Shown one piece after another: positions 1 through 9,306 of a stretch of DNA of 64,000 nt. The translations under genes and the position numbers were made by a program. Location of the stretch: contig NZ_JAAUWV010000005.1 in the NCBI RefSeq assembly GCF_014694405.1, positions 122,897-186,896 on the forward strand, written 5' to 3'. The stretch is from Pseudoalteromonas sp. S16_S37 (lineage in GTDB: Bacteria; Pseudomonadota; Gammaproteobacteria; Enterobacterales; Alteromonadaceae). Numbering within the stretch: position 1 is the first letter of the stretch; the number at the start of each line of letters is the position of its first letter. The notes under the pieces were generated by a model. The model ran no database searches. It was given only the letters and a program-made list of their open reading frames with translations, and was not told the DNA's origin.

Positions 1-220
1 AAAAGGTGAGAAAATAGACATAGTCGGGCGAATAACCGCATTGGCCGATGTCTTTGATGCACTAGGCAGTGATAGATGTTATAAGCCTGCTTGGCCTTTA
101 GAAAAAGTACTAGCGCTGATAGAATCTGAGAAGGGAAGGCAATTCGATCCAAAACTCGTTGATTTATTTATAAACAACTTAGATCAGTTTATCGCAATTA
201 GAGACAGCTACCCTGATTGA
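1..220 (+). CDS. HD-GYP domain protein, C-terminal end (partial)
   Basis: This is the 3' end of a gene that starts before the window; the frame opens at base 2 and ends with TGA at 218-220, giving about 72 residues. The stretch ADVFDALGSDRCYKPAWP followed by GRQFDPKLVDLF matches the end of HD-GYP domains, where D-x-x-D-A-L and G-x-x-F-D-P are typical. HD-GYP proteins are phosphodiesterases that degrade cyclic di-GMP, often fused to a receiver domain. The domain family is clear; whether a sensor or receiver domain lies upstream cannot be seen. Confidence 0.8.
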   Translation, partial: KGEKIDIVGRITALADVFDALGSDRCYKPAWPLEKVLALIESEKGRQFDPKLVDLFINNLDQFIAIRDSYPD

Positions 221-330
221 AACTTGTAAGCAAAATGTAAAATATTCACTTTCAATCTCCTGATACTTGTATTAGTATTAGGAAAACACATTAATGTTAT
301 GTGATAAGTAGAAATTAAAAGGAATTTCGA

Positions 331-1230
331 ATGAGATTTGAACAACTAGAACAGTTTGTCGCCTTGGGCAATTTACGTCATTTCAGACAAGCTGCAGAAC
401 AAACACAAATAAGCACTTCAGCATTGACCAGAAGTATCCAAACACTGGAAGATGAAATTGGCTGCGAACTTGTAAAACGTTCAACCCGCTCAGTAAGGCT
501 CACCGAACAAGGTGAAATGTTTTTGAGTTATTGTAAAACAACGCTGTCAGAGCTTGAACTAACCAAGAAAACTATCAAACAAAGTTTGTTTGGTAGAGAC
601 CAACAGAAGCTAGTGATCGGATACACCAGCGAAGCCAGTTCAATTGTGCCCATGTCATGCGGTCAGTTTCTTGCTGATTTTCCGAATATTAAAATTGAGA
701 TGCAATTACAAGACGAGCATGAGTTAACGCGCAAACTGCAACTTGGTGAAATTGATATCAGTGTTTACTTACAATCAGCAAGTAATGTGGTTAGCGATAT
801 CTACCTTCCTGATCAACTTATATTGTTTGTTGCTAAACACCATCCGCTTGCCAGTAAAGATTCGCTGCGCAAAGAAGAGCTACATGATTTCCCTATGTAT
901 GGTTGTTTTTCGCAATCAAAACAAGTTCAATCAATGCTAAATGAAGCAGTTGAGGGACTCAACAAAAGCAGCAGTATGAAGATAGGCAACATCGATCAAG
1001 TGATGGATGGCCTTAAGCAATCAAATCATTTTGCTATTGCGAGTATTGAACATGCTAATACCATTGCGCAAGACCCTAGTTTGGTGATTTTGAAAACCAA
1101 CAAAGACATAAACCATGAACAATTAGTTGTTCAAACCAACCACCATGTCAGCCGTGACAGCCACATCAAACACCTACTTAGTTTGATCGAGACTTCGGCA
1201 AAGGCTAAAGCATACACTTCAAATGTGTAG
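331..1230 (+). CDS. LysR-family transcriptional regulator
   Basis: This 299-residue protein has the normal LysR length. The N-terminal winged helix-turn-helix spans about residues 1-60 (MRFEQLEQFVALGNLRHFRQ, then ALTRSIQTLEDEIGCEL and RSTRSVRLTEQG), followed by a two-lobe effector-binding domain from about residue 90. It is expected to bind DNA in the cytoplasm and respond to a small ligand. The neighbours (an HD-GYP gene upstream, convergent ubiA downstream) give no hint of its target. It has its own 110-nt upstream region and ends at a strong hairpin terminator. Family assignment is firm; the target is unknown. Confidence 0.93.
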   Translation: MRFEQLEQFVALGNLRHFRQAAEQTQISTSALTRSIQTLEDEIGCELVKRSTRSVRLTEQGEMFLSYCKTTLSELELTKKTIKQSLFGRDQQKLVIGYTSEASSIVPMSCGQFLADFPNIKIEMQLQDEHELTRKLQLGEIDISVYLQSASNVVSDIYLPDQLILFVAKHHPLASKDSLRKEELHDFPMYGCFSQSKQVQSMLNEAVEGLNKSSSMKIGNIDQVMDGLKQSNHFAIASIEHANTIAQDPSLVILKTNKDINHEQLVVQTNHHVSRDSHIKHLLSLIETSAKAKAYTSNV

Positions 1231-1243
1231 TGATTTATCCACA

Positions 1244-1274
1244 TAAAAAAAGGTGCTTCGCGCACCTTTTTTTT
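1244..1274. terminator. Bidirectional rho-independent terminator
   Basis: The stem GGTGC (1252-1256) pairs with GCACC (1262-1266) around a TTCGC loop. It is flanked by an A-run on the left and a T-run on the right, so it can stop both the LysR gene (plus strand) and ubiA (minus strand). Confidence 0.85.
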
Positions 1275-1284
1275 ATGAATAATT

Positions 1285-2157
1285 TTATATCAGGTAATTA
1301 CAAGCAACCCCGAGGAAAATAACCAAACCAACTCTGTTGTTACTTAAAAAAGCTTTGAAGCAATTATCTCTATCCCTTTTGTGTATTGATACCTGAAGCA
1401 AAAGCAACAACAATACTGCAAAAATAAGCCCAAAGAAATAAGGCCAATGCAGACTTTGATTTATTCCGACAAACACCATAATTGCAATGAAAACACTATT
1501 GAGAATTGCGATCCAATATCTATCATGCTTACCAAAAAGAATTGCCGTCGATTTAACGCCTATTTTTAAGTCATCATCTCTATCTACCATGGCATACATC
1601 GTATCGTAAGCAACAGTCCACAGTACATTGGCTATAAACATAAACCATGCATATTCGGGAACAACTTCCAAACTTGCCATAAACGCCATGGGAATAGAAA
1701 AGCTATATGCCATCCCTAACACCACTTGAGGCAAATGCGTATAACGCTTCATAAAGGGGTAACACGCAGCCAACATTAATGCAGCGACTGACAATAATAT
1801 GGTTTGCCAGTTAAGCATAAGAACAAGCGCAAAAGCTAAACCAATAAGTAAACAAAATAAGCTTAACGCTTCACCTGGTTCAACTTCACCAGTTGCTAAA
1901 GGACGTGCAGCGGTACGCTTTACCGCACCATCTATTTTTCTATCTGCAAAGTCATTGATCACGCAGCCAGCACTGCGCATCACAAATACACCACAACTAA
2001 AAATGATGAGTAGTTCAATGGGTGGGACACCCGAGTTAGCCAGCCACAACGCCCAGTAAGTAGGCCATAGTAATAATAAGGTGCCTATAGGTCTGTCTGT
2101 GCGCATCAAACGCAAGTATGCAGTAAAATGCGATTTATGAAGCAAATTGAGTTGCAT
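1285..2157 (-). CDS. ubiA: 4-hydroxybenzoate octaprenyltransferase
   Basis: UbiA is the integral-membrane enzyme that attaches the polyprenyl tail to 4-hydroxybenzoate in ubiquinone synthesis. The 290-residue length is standard. The N-terminal [20 protein letters not shown] is characteristic of the bacterial family. The first Mg-prenyl-diphosphate motif is [20 protein letters not shown] (about residues 68-87), and the second aspartate-rich motif is [13 protein letters not shown]. Several hydrophobic helices follow. The gene overlaps the end of ubiC by 23 bases on the same strand, so the two form a translationally coupled operon. No anomalies are seen. Confidence 0.97.
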   Translation of the reverse strand: MQLNLLHKSHFTAYLRLMRTDRPIGTLLLLWPTYWALWLANSGVPPIELLIIFSCGVFVMRSAGCVINDFADRKIDGAVKRTAARPLATGEVEPGEALSLFCLLIGLAFALVLMLNWQTILLSVAALMLAACYPFMKRYTHLPQVVLGMAYSFSIPMAFMASLEVVPEYAWFMFIANVLWTVAYDTMYAMVDRDDDLKIGVKSTAILFGKHDRYWIAILNSVFIAIMVFVGINQSLHWPYFFGLIFAVLLLLLLQVSIHKRDRDNCFKAFLSNNRVGLVIFLGVACNYLI

Positions 2158-2680
2158 AGTTAACCTTTGGCAAAAATACTTCGCAGACCATTATTTTAGC
2201 GTCCTGATAAACAAAAACGCGACGCCTTGCATATAAACGCTGCTCCGGTAAGTGTAAATCTTTAAGCAGAGGCGCAAGCGCATTGGGGTAATCGACTTGT
2301 GCCACTTCAAGCGGCGTATGTTGCCACGATTTGTCTTGAAACAACACTTCACCTAAGGGTTTGCTACCTAGCTGGCGAACACCTAAATCAGAAGCTTGGG
2401 TGCTTATCCAACTTTGTGCATATACTCTTGCGACATCATCACATACTAGCAGCACTTCTCTACATTGCAATTGCGTGCAATATTGCCCCAAAAGCTTTTT
2501 GTGCTCTTGTGATGCAGCTATCCACTGCTCTTGCAATACATCCACCCTAAAATCGTTACTTTGCTCTTTCAAACGAGATGTTAAAGAACCGCTGTCTAAA
2601 ATAATTGCTGCGTCTTCGCTTGATAAATGGGAATACTCTGGTGCTGATTGCCACTCAAAGTCAATGGAAAAAGGTGCCAT
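2135..2680 (-). CDS. ubiC: Chorismate lyase
   Basis: UbiC converts chorismate to 4-hydroxybenzoate and pyruvate, the first committed step of ubiquinone synthesis, and makes the substrate of the adjacent ubiA product. The frame stays open to 2830, but that would give 231 residues. The family is about 165-180 residues, so I place the start at the ATG at 2680 ([10 protein letters not shown]), giving 181 residues; the ATG at 2722 is an alternative. Family features are [40 protein letters not shown] and the C-terminal CEVFLPKV. A FliL-like gene is divergent upstream, and the ubiC frame above 2680 would overlap it. Confidence 0.92.
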   Translation of the reverse strand: MAPFSIDFEWQSAPEYSHLSSEDAAIILDSGSLTSRLKEQSNDFRVDVLQEQWIAASQEHKKLLGQYCTQLQCREVLLVCDDVARVYAQSWISTQASDLGVRQLGSKPLGEVLFQDKSWQHTPLEVAQVDYPNALAPLLKDLHLPEQRLYARRRVFVYQDAKIMVCEVFLPKVNYATQFAS

Positions 2681-2858
2681 CAACAAAACTCTATCTGATC
2701 TTTGAAAATTCCCCCATATCATAGCACTACCCACAGCTTCAAAAAAGTTTGCTGATATTTTAATAAGATATACATCACAAATGTGTAAAATAATGCAATT
2801 TAAGTATACACTTAGCATTGCCAGTTTCACTTTTGAACCAACGGGATTTCAAATTGTT

Positions 2859-3254
2859 ATGAACAAACCATATTACTTCTTTGCGGTTTTTATCCTTGTC
2901 ATTGCAAGTTTTGGCGCACGTGCAGAATCCAATGTAGGCTACTTTGGTTTTGAGCCAGATATCATTACAAACTACATTGGACAATCAAATAAGAAGCTTG
3001 GTTATGTTCGTGTTACTGTTGATTTAATGCTAGAAGACGTCAGTAACATCAGTGTTGTGGAACATCATACCCCACTTCTAAGAGATGCTATTGTACAAAT
3101 CTTAAGTAAAGAGCCTGAAGAAACCATAAAATCTTTAACTGGCCGAGAAGAGATTAGACGCCGTTGTGCTGATAAGCTTAAAAACCTACTGAAAGAAGAA
3201 ACGGGTGAAGAGATTATTCGCGACGTATTGTTTACTAAATACTTGTATCACTAG
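2859..3254 (+). CDS. FliL-family flagellar basal-body-associated-like protein
   Basis: The frame opens at 2781, but the ATG at 2859 starts a clean signal-like segment (MNKPYYFFAVFILVIASFGA, then RAES), so I take 131 residues. The remainder resembles the FliL superfamily: GYVRVTVDLMLED, a central region with HHTPLLRDAIVQILSKEPEE and a C-terminal helix EEIIRDVLFTKYLYH, matching the FliL pattern of 'll.pal.d.ii..ls.k'. FliL proteins sit by the flagellar stator; this one lies outside any flagellar operon and its hydrophobic segment may be a cleaved signal. A FliL-like gene divergent from ubiC is a context I associate with marine gammaproteobacteria. Its last 20 bases overlap the convergent glpG. 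Confidence 0.75.
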   Translation: MNKPYYFFAVFILVIASFGARAESNVGYFGFEPDIITNYIGQSNKKLGYVRVTVDLMLEDVSNISVVEHHTPLLRDAIVQILSKEPEETIKSLTGREEIRRRCADKLKNLLKEETGEEIIRDVLFTKYLYH

Positions 3255-4062
3255 TGCGCTTGTTTGGTTGCAACAGCGCAACAACCACACCTGTAAGTAA
3301 CCCAAATAGATGAGCCCAATTCGCCATACTAATAAAAAACATATCGGTAAACCCAAATATCATCCATAACAGCATAAAGCCAACAACACCTTTACTCACT
3401 ATAGAGGGCTGTGCTGGGTTTTTAGCGCTGAATACCCAAGCGTAACCAAGTAGTGCATACACAACACCACTAAGACCACCAAAACGACTGTCAACCATAA
3501 TAAACTGCGCCCAGTTACTCGCTATAGCACTAAAAATAAACAGTATGTAGATGTACATAGCCCCTGAGCGGCTAACTATCTGCTGACCCAAATGTAACCA
3601 CCAACTTAGATTAAATACCAAGTGCAATACACCGAAATGCAACAATACAGGTGTAAACCAACTGAGCGGATCGTGTGCTTTAAACTGCAAGTGACTAAAA
3701 ATGGTATTTGCATCAAACAAATAAAAGCTGAAAAATACACCTATACAAAGAATAAAAATAAGCTTTACGAACCAGTGCAGTGATATAAAACGCTGCGTTA
3801 AATTTAAGTCGCTTGATGCATATTTGAGTGGCGATCTTGCTTCACCACTTTGCCATGATGCAGCTAAGTATCTATCGTGATAAGGGTCAGATAAAAACTC
3901 TTGCCAAAGAAAACTAGCTTTGCTTTCAAATTCATTGGGTACCCAAACCTCTACACGTGTACCATCATCAGAGCGCAAGCTCACTGGCACACCTTGTGTT
4001 TTAAAATAATCCGCAGCACCTTGGACGGCGCGAGGGTTATTAAAAGTACCCAATAAAATCAT
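3235..4062 (-). CDS. glpG: Rhomboid intramembrane serine protease GlpG
   Basis: GlpG cleaves transmembrane substrates inside the inner membrane. The 275-residue protein has the cytoplasmic N-terminal domain (residues 1-90, beginning LLGTFNNPRAVQGAADYF), then about six membrane helices. The catalytic serine is in FGGLSGVVYALLGY (S198) and the catalytic histidine in NWAHLFGLLTG (H251). H147 and N151 of GVLHLVFNLSWW match the oxyanion residues. It overlaps glpE by four bases (ATGA), so both are co-translated. This is an ordinary GlpG, not a rhombosortase, although GlyGly-CTERM-like proteins occur elsewhere in the window. Confidence 0.96.
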   Translation of the reverse strand: MILLGTFNNPRAVQGAADYFKTQGVPVSLRSDDGTRVEVWVPNEFESKASFLWQEFLSDPYHDRYLAASWQSGEARSPLKYASSDLNLTQRFISLHWFVKLIFILCIGVFFSFYLFDANTIFSHLQFKAHDPLSWFTPVLLHFGVLHLVFNLSWWLHLGQQIVSRSGAMYIYILFIFSAIASNWAQFIMVDSRFGGLSGVVYALLGYAWVFSAKNPAQPSIVSKGVVGFMLLWMIFGFTDMFFISMANWAHLFGLLTGVVVALLQPNKRTSDTSI

Positions 4063-4376
4063 CTATTTACTTGATCCGGTAATTCAGATGCCCACTGTGT
4101 AAAACCGCCATCCATGCTGTAAACATCTTCAAATCCCTGCTCAATTAAATAATTTGCAGCCCCTTGCGAGCTAATACCATGATAGCAAACCACAATTATG
4201 GGCTGATCGAACTCTTTTTCTTGCATAAAGTGCGCGATATTGGCATTAGATAGGTGCTCTGAACCAGGAATATGTCCTTGTGCAAAACTATTTTCATCAC
4301 GAATATCTGCTATTACCACATCGTCACGCCCTAATAGCTCTTTAGTTTGCGCAACAGAGATATGTTTCATTGACAT
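4059..4376 (-). CDS. glpE: Thiosulfate sulfurtransferase (rhodanese) GlpE
   Basis: This single-domain rhodanese of 105 residues has the usual GlpE length (about 108). The active-site loop is VVCYHGISSQGAA with the nucleophile C64; the N-terminal motif DIRDENSFAQGHIPGSEHL is typical. It transfers sulfane sulfur from thiosulfate to acceptors in the cytoplasm. It is the first gene of a glpE-glpG pair and starts just below the tdh terminator, so it needs its own promoter in the 4377-4395 region or read-through. A start two codons later (ATG at 4370) is possible. Confidence 0.95.
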   Translation of the reverse strand: MSMKHISVAQTKELLGRDDVVIADIRDENSFAQGHIPGSEHLSNANIAHFMQEKEFDQPIIVVCYHGISSQGAANYLIEQGFEDVYSMDGGFTQWASELPDQVNR

Positions 4377-4395
4377 AAAAATACTACTCTTATAA

Positions 4396-4420
4396 TAAAA
4401 AAGGCGACCTATGCCGCCTT
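4396..4420 (-). terminator. Rho-independent terminator of kbl-tdh
   Basis: On the minus strand AAGGCG pairs with CGCCTT across an 8-nt loop (bases 4401-4420) and is followed by a T-run (the A-run at 4396-4402). It lies 22 bases past the tdh stop and separates tdh from glpE. Confidence 0.75.
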
Positions 4421-4441
4421 GATGAATTTACCACTGCGGGT

Positions 4442-5467
4442 CTAATCCCAGTTTAAGATCACTTTACCCGATTGACCAGAAATCATCGTATCAAAGCCTT
4501 TTTGGAACTCATCAATATGGAATCGGTGAGTAATAATTGGCTCAAGATTAAGACCTGATTGGATTAAACTTGCCATTTTATACCAAGTTTCAAACATTTC
4601 GCGGCCATAGATCCCCTTGATCACAAGACCTTTAAAAATAACTTGGTTCCAGTCAACGGCCATATCTGACGGTGGAATTCCCAACATCGCAATTTTGCCA
4701 CCATGGTTCATATTGTTAAGCATGCTGTTAAATGCCACGGGAACGCCCGACATTTCTAAGCCAATATCGAAGCCTTCAGTCATACCTAGCTCTTTCATGG
4801 TATCTTCAAGCTTTTCGTTAGCGACATTTACCGCTCTCGTTGCACCCATTTTACGAGCAAGCTCTAAGCGGTAGTCATTCACATCAGTGATCACCACATA
4901 ACGTGCGCCGACGTGTTTGGCAACTGCTGCCGCCATAATCCCGATTGGACCTGCGCCAGTTATCAAAACATCTTCACCTACCAAATCAAAAGACAGGGCT
5001 GTGTGTACTGCGTTACCAAACGGGTCAAAAATCGATGCTAACTCATCAGAGATATTGTCTGGGATTTTGAACGCGTTAAATGCGGGGATCACCAAGTACT
5101 CGGCAAATGAACCTTCACGATTTACGCCAACACCCGTAGTGTTACGACACAAATGCACACGTCCTGCTCGACAGTTTCGACAATGACCGCAAGTTATGTG
5201 CCCTTCACCAGAGACTCTATCGCCAACTTTAAAGCCGCGTACTTCTTGGCCCATGTCGACCACTTCACCAACGTACTCATGACCTACAACCATAGGAGTT
5301 GGGATCGTCTTTTGCGCCCATTCATCCCATTTATAGATATGTACGTCCGTACCACAAATTGCAGTTTTACGGATCTTAATTAACAGATCGTTGTGCCCTA
5401 CTTCCGGTTTAGGCGCATCTGTCATCCATATCCCTGGTTCTGCTTTTAACTTAGATAAAGCTTTCAT
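4442..5467 (-). CDS. tdh: L-threonine 3-dehydrogenase
   Basis: Tdh oxidises L-threonine with NAD+ to 2-amino-3-ketobutyrate, the substrate of the upstream kbl product. The 341-residue length is exactly that of the family. The catalytic zinc site is [16 protein letters not shown] (C38, with T40 and H43) and GHEYVGEV (H63, E64). The structural zinc cysteines are in [15 protein letters not shown], and the nucleotide-binding loop is [15 protein letters not shown]. It lies 43 bases downstream of kbl on the same strand and ends at a hairpin terminator. This is a medium-chain Zn dehydrogenase, not the short-chain threonine dehydrogenase. Confidence 0.97.
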   Translation of the reverse strand: MKALSKLKAEPGIWMTDAPKPEVGHNDLLIKIRKTAICGTDVHIYKWDEWAQKTIPTPMVVGHEYVGEVVDMGQEVRGFKVGDRVSGEGHITCGHCRNCRAGRVHLCRNTTGVGVNREGSFAEYLVIPAFNAFKIPDNISDELASIFDPFGNAVHTALSFDLVGEDVLITGAGPIGIMAAAVAKHVGARYVVITDVNDYRLELARKMGATRAVNVANEKLEDTMKELGMTEGFDIGLEMSGVPVAFNSMLNNMNHGGKIAMLGIPPSDMAVDWNQVIFKGLVIKGIYGREMFETWYKMASLIQSGLNLEPIITHRFHIDEFQKGFDTMISGQSGKVILNWD

Positions 5468-5510
5468 ACTCGTTACTCAGTGACAAGCAAGCTCGTTGCT
5501 TGCTTTGAAA

Positions 5511-6707
5511 TTAAATAATGCCTAGCTCTTTACCAATACGAGTAAAGGCATCAATGGCCTTGTCTAGCTGCTCACGCGTATGAGCAGCAGAAATTTGTGT
5601 ACGGATCCTCGCTTGCCCTTTTGGTACTACAGGGAAAGAGAAACCAGTCACATAAATACCTTCTGCAAGTAATTTGTCTGCCATCTGCGCGGCAACTTTT
5701 GCATCACCCAACATGACAGGAATGATGGCATGATCTTTACCTGCACATGTAAATCCAGCCGCTTCCATTTTTTCACGGAAGTAAGCGGCGTTGCTCCACA
5801 AAGTGTCGCGTAACTCTTTGCCGTCTTTTAGCATGTCCAGTACTGCTATTGACGCTGTTACAATCGAAGGAGCCAAAGAGTTAGAGAATAAGTATGGACG
5901 AGAACGCTGACGTAGCCAGTCAATGACTTCTTTTTTACCTGATGTGTAACCACCTGATGCGCCCCCCAGCGCTTTACCAAGTGTACCTGTAATGATATCA
6001 ACTCGGTCCATCACACCACAATACTCAGGTGTGCCACGGCCATTTTCACCTACAAAACCAACCGCATGTGAATCATCCACCATCACTAGCGCATCATACT
6101 TATCGGCTAAGTCACATAGCGCTTCTAAGTTACAGATCACGCCATCCATCGAAAATACACCATCGGTAGCGATCAGCTTATTTTTTACACCCGCTTCATC
6201 GGCTGCAATTAACTGCTTTTCTAAATCAGCCATGTCGTTGTTTGCATAGCGAAAGCGCTTAGCTTTACATAGACGCACACCATCAATAATCGAAGCATGG
6301 TTTAGTGCATCAGAAATAATCGCATCATCAGGGCCAAGAATAGTTTCAAAAAGACCTGCGTTTGCATCAAAACATGAAGAATAGAGAATCGTGTCTTCTG
6401 TTTGTAAAAACTCACTGATTTTCGCTTCAAGTGTTTTATGAATATCTTGTGTGCCACAAATAAAACGCACTGAAGCAACACCAAAACCATGAGCATCTAA
6501 CCCCTGCTTGGCTGCCGCAATCAAAGTTGGATGATTGGCAAGTCCCAAATAGTTGTTAGCACAGAAGTTAATCACTGAATCGCCACTTGAAACTGCAATT
6601 TCAGCTTGCTGAGAAGAAGTGATAATACGCTCACTTTTGTATAAACCTTCAGCTTTTACTTCTTCAAGCTGATTTTGAATCTGGCTGTAAAAGGCCGATG
6701 CTCTCAT
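5511..6707 (-). CDS. kbl: Glycine C-acetyltransferase (2-amino-3-ketobutyrate CoA ligase)
   Basis: Kbl cleaves 2-amino-3-ketobutyrate with CoA to glycine and acetyl-CoA, completing threonine breakdown with Tdh. The 398-residue protein is a pyridoxal-phosphate enzyme of the alpha-oxoamine synthase family: [14 protein letters not shown] near the N-terminus, [15 protein letters not shown] with the cofactor aspartate, and [15 protein letters not shown] with the lysine that binds PLP. The start follows a GGAGACTCCA-type leader on the minus strand. It is the first gene of kbl-tdh; a perfect inverted repeat lies about 105-130 bases upstream. Confidence 0.97.
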   Translation of the reverse strand: MRASAFYSQIQNQLEEVKAEGLYKSERIITSSQQAEIAVSSGDSVINFCANNYLGLANHPTLIAAAKQGLDAHGFGVASVRFICGTQDIHKTLEAKISEFLQTEDTILYSSCFDANAGLFETILGPDDAIISDALNHASIIDGVRLCKAKRFRYANNDMADLEKQLIAADEAGVKNKLIATDGVFSMDGVICNLEALCDLADKYDALVMVDDSHAVGFVGENGRGTPEYCGVMDRVDIITGTLGKALGGASGGYTSGKKEVIDWLRQRSRPYLFSNSLAPSIVTASIAVLDMLKDGKELRDTLWSNAAYFREKMEAAGFTCAGKDHAIIPVMLGDAKVAAQMADKLLAEGIYVTGFSFPVVPKGQARIRTQISAAHTREQLDKAIDAFTRIGKELGII

Positions 6708-6810
6708 TTGGAGTCTCCATTATTTGCACGGGTCCCTATGTACTCAACGCGTTAGCATTAGGTACAGGGCAAATCATATTGGGTCGCTATTGTAAAAGGT
6801 TCAAACCGCA

Positions 6811-6840
6811 ATTGCACGAACTGTGATTATCTCGTGCAAT
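6811..6840. promoter_or_regulatory. Perfect 9-bp inverted repeat upstream of kbl
   Basis: ATTGCACGA (6811-6819) and TCGTGCAAT (6832-6840) are exact reverse complements separated by 12 bases. The repeat lies in the 162-base gap between gmhB and kbl. No T-run follows on either strand, so an operator or an mRNA hairpin fits better than a terminator. The function is inferred only from position and symmetry. Confidence 0.4.
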
Positions 6841-6869
6841 CCGCTTGGGTGAAATCTTTATGAGATGAG

Positions 6870-7421
6870 TTACAACAAATTTGGCACCTGTTTTAAAGAT
6901 GCGCAGACATGATCAGCTTGGCTTTTTACTGTATCAGAAAACGCTTGCCCAGACTCCACTAAAATAGCCTTGCCAAGCCCTGCTGCACGAGCAGCTTCGA
7001 TGTCTGATAATTTATCTCCAACCATGACACTTTGGGTCACATCAATATCAAATTCTTCAATCGCCTGAGTCAACATACCAGGGCTTGGTTTGCGACAGTC
7101 ACACTCTTGTTTAAACTGCGGCAGCGCTTTATGGGGGTGATGAGGACAGTAATAAACCTTGGAAATATTGACTCGATGTTTAGCAAACTCTTCACACATC
7201 CAATCACTCAGTTGAGAAAACTGCTGCTCGTTATAATAACCTCGACCAATACCAGATTGGTTGGTCACCACAACAATAATGTAGCCCTTAGCAACAAATT
7301 GCTGACATGCTTCAAAAACACCATCGATAAATTCAAAGTCTTCGATTTTATGCACATAGGCGTGATCAACATTGATAACCCCATCTCTATCTAAAAAAAT
7401 GGCTTTTTGCTTATTGCTCAT
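6870..7421 (-). CDS. gmhB: D-glycero-beta-D-manno-heptose 1,7-bisphosphate 7-phosphatase
   Basis: GmhB removes the 7-phosphate from heptose bisphosphate during ADP-heptose synthesis for the LPS core. The 183 residues match the family. The HAD catalytic motif is FLDRDGVINVD at the N-terminus (nucleophile and acid aspartates), and the zinc-binding loop typical of GmhB is CPHHPHKALPQF followed by CDCRKPSPGM. VGDKLSDIEAARAAGL is HAD motif IV. It overlaps the upstream glycosyltransferase by four bases (ATGA) and is therefore co-translated with it. Confidence 0.96.
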   Translation of the reverse strand: MSNKQKAIFLDRDGVINVDHAYVHKIEDFEFIDGVFEACQQFVAKGYIIVVVTNQSGIGRGYYNEQQFSQLSDWMCEEFAKHRVNISKVYYCPHHPHKALPQFKQECDCRKPSPGMLTQAIEEFDIDVTQSVMVGDKLSDIEAARAAGLGKAILVESGQAFSDTVKSQADHVCASLKQVPNLL

Positions 7422-8464
7422 AGGCTCTCAACCTCCACTACGTGGTTAAACATGTTGATCACTTGCTCTGTGGTTATCTGCGTCATTAAATCATGGCCTT
7501 TGACACGCACTCCCCAAGGGAGTTGCTGCGCTGTTTTACCCTTTTGCGTCAACAAGTTTTTATGGTACACCTCAACCACATAATCTTGATACAAATAAGG
7601 CCCCGTTCTCGCAGGATTAGAATGTGCATACAAGCCTATTACTGGTGTACCAACCGTTACCGCCATATGGGCGGGGCCAGTGTCAGGCGCTAAAACCAGT
7701 GAGGCTCGCTCAAGCACACACAATAAGGTCTTGAGTTGCGTCTTACCAACAAGGTTTTTGATATCACATGCTGCATGTTTGATGATCTCAGCCGCTAAGT
7801 TCTCTTCAAACGGAGTTGGTCCCCCTGTGATCACCACAGAAAAGCCCTGCTTTACAGCATGATCAGCAAGTGCCGCGTAACGCTCTGGCAACCAATTACG
7901 CTCAGCTTTACTTGCAGCAGGAGAAATCACAAAAATTCGCGCGTTTAAATCAGCTAACAAGGCTTGAGCATGTTGCCTGTCTTGTTCAGTCACCGGCATA
8001 TTCCACGTTGGCTTATCGCATTTAGCACCAATAGCACGGGCAAAATTTTGGAATCCTTCCAGTACATGCGGGTCACTTTGTGGCTCAATTCTGCGATTAA
8101 CAAATAGAGAATGCAGCTCTTTACTACGACCTTTATCAAAGCCAATTTTCACTTTTGCAGGAATGCAACGTGCAGCAAGATTCGCTCTGAGCGCAACTTG
8201 CATGTGCAGCAGCACATCAAACTTATGACCTTTAAAAGTCTGCTTCAGTGCCTTGTATGCGGCGTTACCTTGCTTTTTATCGAAAACAACGAAATTCACG
8301 CCGGGTAAGTCTGCCAATAACATGGCTTCGACTTTACCAATCACCCAAGTGATAGATGCGTCAGGGTATGTCGCTTGTATGGCTTGCACAGCCGCAACCG
8401 CATGACACACGTCACCAATCGCTGAAAGCCTGAGGATACAAATAGAACGAGGAGAAAAAGACAC
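7418..8464 (-). CDS. Glycosyltransferase family 9, probable LPS heptosyltransferase
   Basis: This GT9 enzyme, of about 348 residues, should transfer heptose from ADP-heptose to the LPS inner core on the cytoplasmic face. The N-terminal ICILRLSAIGDVCHAVAAVQ and the C-terminal APDTGPAHMAVTVGTPVIGL are hallmark GT9 segments, and GGPTPFEENLA contributes to donor binding. The frame opens with TTG at 8467, followed directly by GTG at 8464; the AGGA upstream is better spaced for the GTG, which I chose. It is coupled to gmhB. Kdo-linked heptosyltransferase I (WaaC-like) is the likeliest role, but WaaF-like activity cannot be excluded, so no symbol is given. Confidence 0.88.
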   Translation of the reverse strand: MSFSPRSICILRLSAIGDVCHAVAAVQAIQATYPDASITWVIGKVEAMLLADLPGVNFVVFDKKQGNAAYKALKQTFKGHKFDVLLHMQVALRANLAARCIPAKVKIGFDKGRSKELHSLFVNRRIEPQSDPHVLEGFQNFARAIGAKCDKPTWNMPVTEQDRQHAQALLADLNARIFVISPAASKAERNWLPERYAALADHAVKQGFSVVITGGPTPFEENLAAEIIKHAACDIKNLVGKTQLKTLLCVLERASLVLAPDTGPAHMAVTVGTPVIGLYAHSNPARTGPYLYQDYVVEVYHKNLLTQKGKTAQQLPWGVRVKGHDLMTQITTEQVINMFNHVVEVESL

Positions 8465-8588
8465 CAAATTTCCTGCAATTAAAACTTGTTAGGTGTGCGA
8501 TCTTAAATTAATCAATATGCTTTGCAAGTTTAAGGCGAATAAAAAACGCGGTACACTTGTGCCATTATTTGCTATCTACATATGTTTG

Positions 8589-9305
8589 ATGAACATTACC
8601 AAAATAAATAGCCATTACTTGCTTGCCAGCGAAAAAACCACCAGCGACGTCTCCCTTGAGTGGTTTGACCCTGCTCACTGGCAACGATTAAACGCAATTG
8701 TGACAACTAAAGAAGGTCGCGCAACTGCTTGGTTTTATAAGCACAATGCACAAGTCAATGTACTCAAACACTATTGGCGTGGTGGCTTAATAGGTAAGTT
8801 GCTTTCAGATCAGTACTTTTTTTGTGGTTTAAAAAAAACGCGCGTATATCAGGAGTTTAAACTGCTGTGTGCACTTGATAAATTGGGTCTACCAGTGCCC
8901 ACACCTGTAGCAGCCAAAGTCACTGTACAAGGGCTGATATATCGAGGCGATTTGATCACCTCTGCCGTGCCCGGTGCTAAAAGTTTGTGTGAATTGTTAC
9001 AAACACGCCAAGCCACAGAGCAAGAACTCTCGCTCGTTGGCCGTACTATTGCAAAGTTTCATAAGCAAGGGGTATATCACGCCGATTTAAACATCAACAA
9101 TATTTTGTTTAGCGATAATAGCAAGGTGTACTTGATTGATTTTGACCGCGGGCAACTGCGTCAACCGCAAGCTACATGGCAACAGGCAAATATAGAGCGT
9201 TTAAAACGTTCATGTAATAAAGAGGCCGGCAAGTGGCCGACCTTTTATTTTTCAGAACATGATTGGCAAACACTGCTGAGTGCTTACCAAACAATCATCG
9301 GGTAA
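8589..9305 (+). CDS. kdkA: 3-deoxy-D-manno-octulosonic acid kinase
   Basis: KdkA phosphorylates the single Kdo residue on lipid A at position 4 in organisms such as Haemophilus and Vibrio. The 238-residue protein has the family pattern GRATAWFY, LKHYWRGGLIGKLLSDQY, a middle QEFKLLCALDKLGLPVPTP, and the kinase loop HADLNINNILF with IDFDRGQLR as the metal-binding aspartate segment. The frame opens upstream at 8493, but the preceding residues are low-complexity, so the ATG at 8589 is preferred. It is divergent from the GT9 gene and ends one base from the convergent hldE stop. Confidence 0.93.
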   Translation: MNITKINSHYLLASEKTTSDVSLEWFDPAHWQRLNAIVTTKEGRATAWFYKHNAQVNVLKHYWRGGLIGKLLSDQYFFCGLKKTRVYQEFKLLCALDKLGLPVPTPVAAKVTVQGLIYRGDLITSAVPGAKSLCELLQTRQATEQELSLVGRTIAKFHKQGVYHADLNINNILFSDNSKVYLIDFDRGQLRQPQATWQQANIERLKRSCNKEAGKWPTFYFSEHDWQTLLSAYQTIIG

Positions 9306-9306
9306 A

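Noticed and set aside
2681..2830. N-terminal extension of chorismate lyase up to 2830
   Set aside because: It would make the protein 50 residues longer than the family, is unlike UbiC, and overlaps the divergent FliL-like gene region.
3235..4062. GlpG as the rhombosortase that would process the GlyGly-CTERM-like tails
   Set aside because: It has the full GlpG architecture with a cytoplasmic N-terminal domain and is paired with glpE; rhombosortases are a separate, shorter subfamily.
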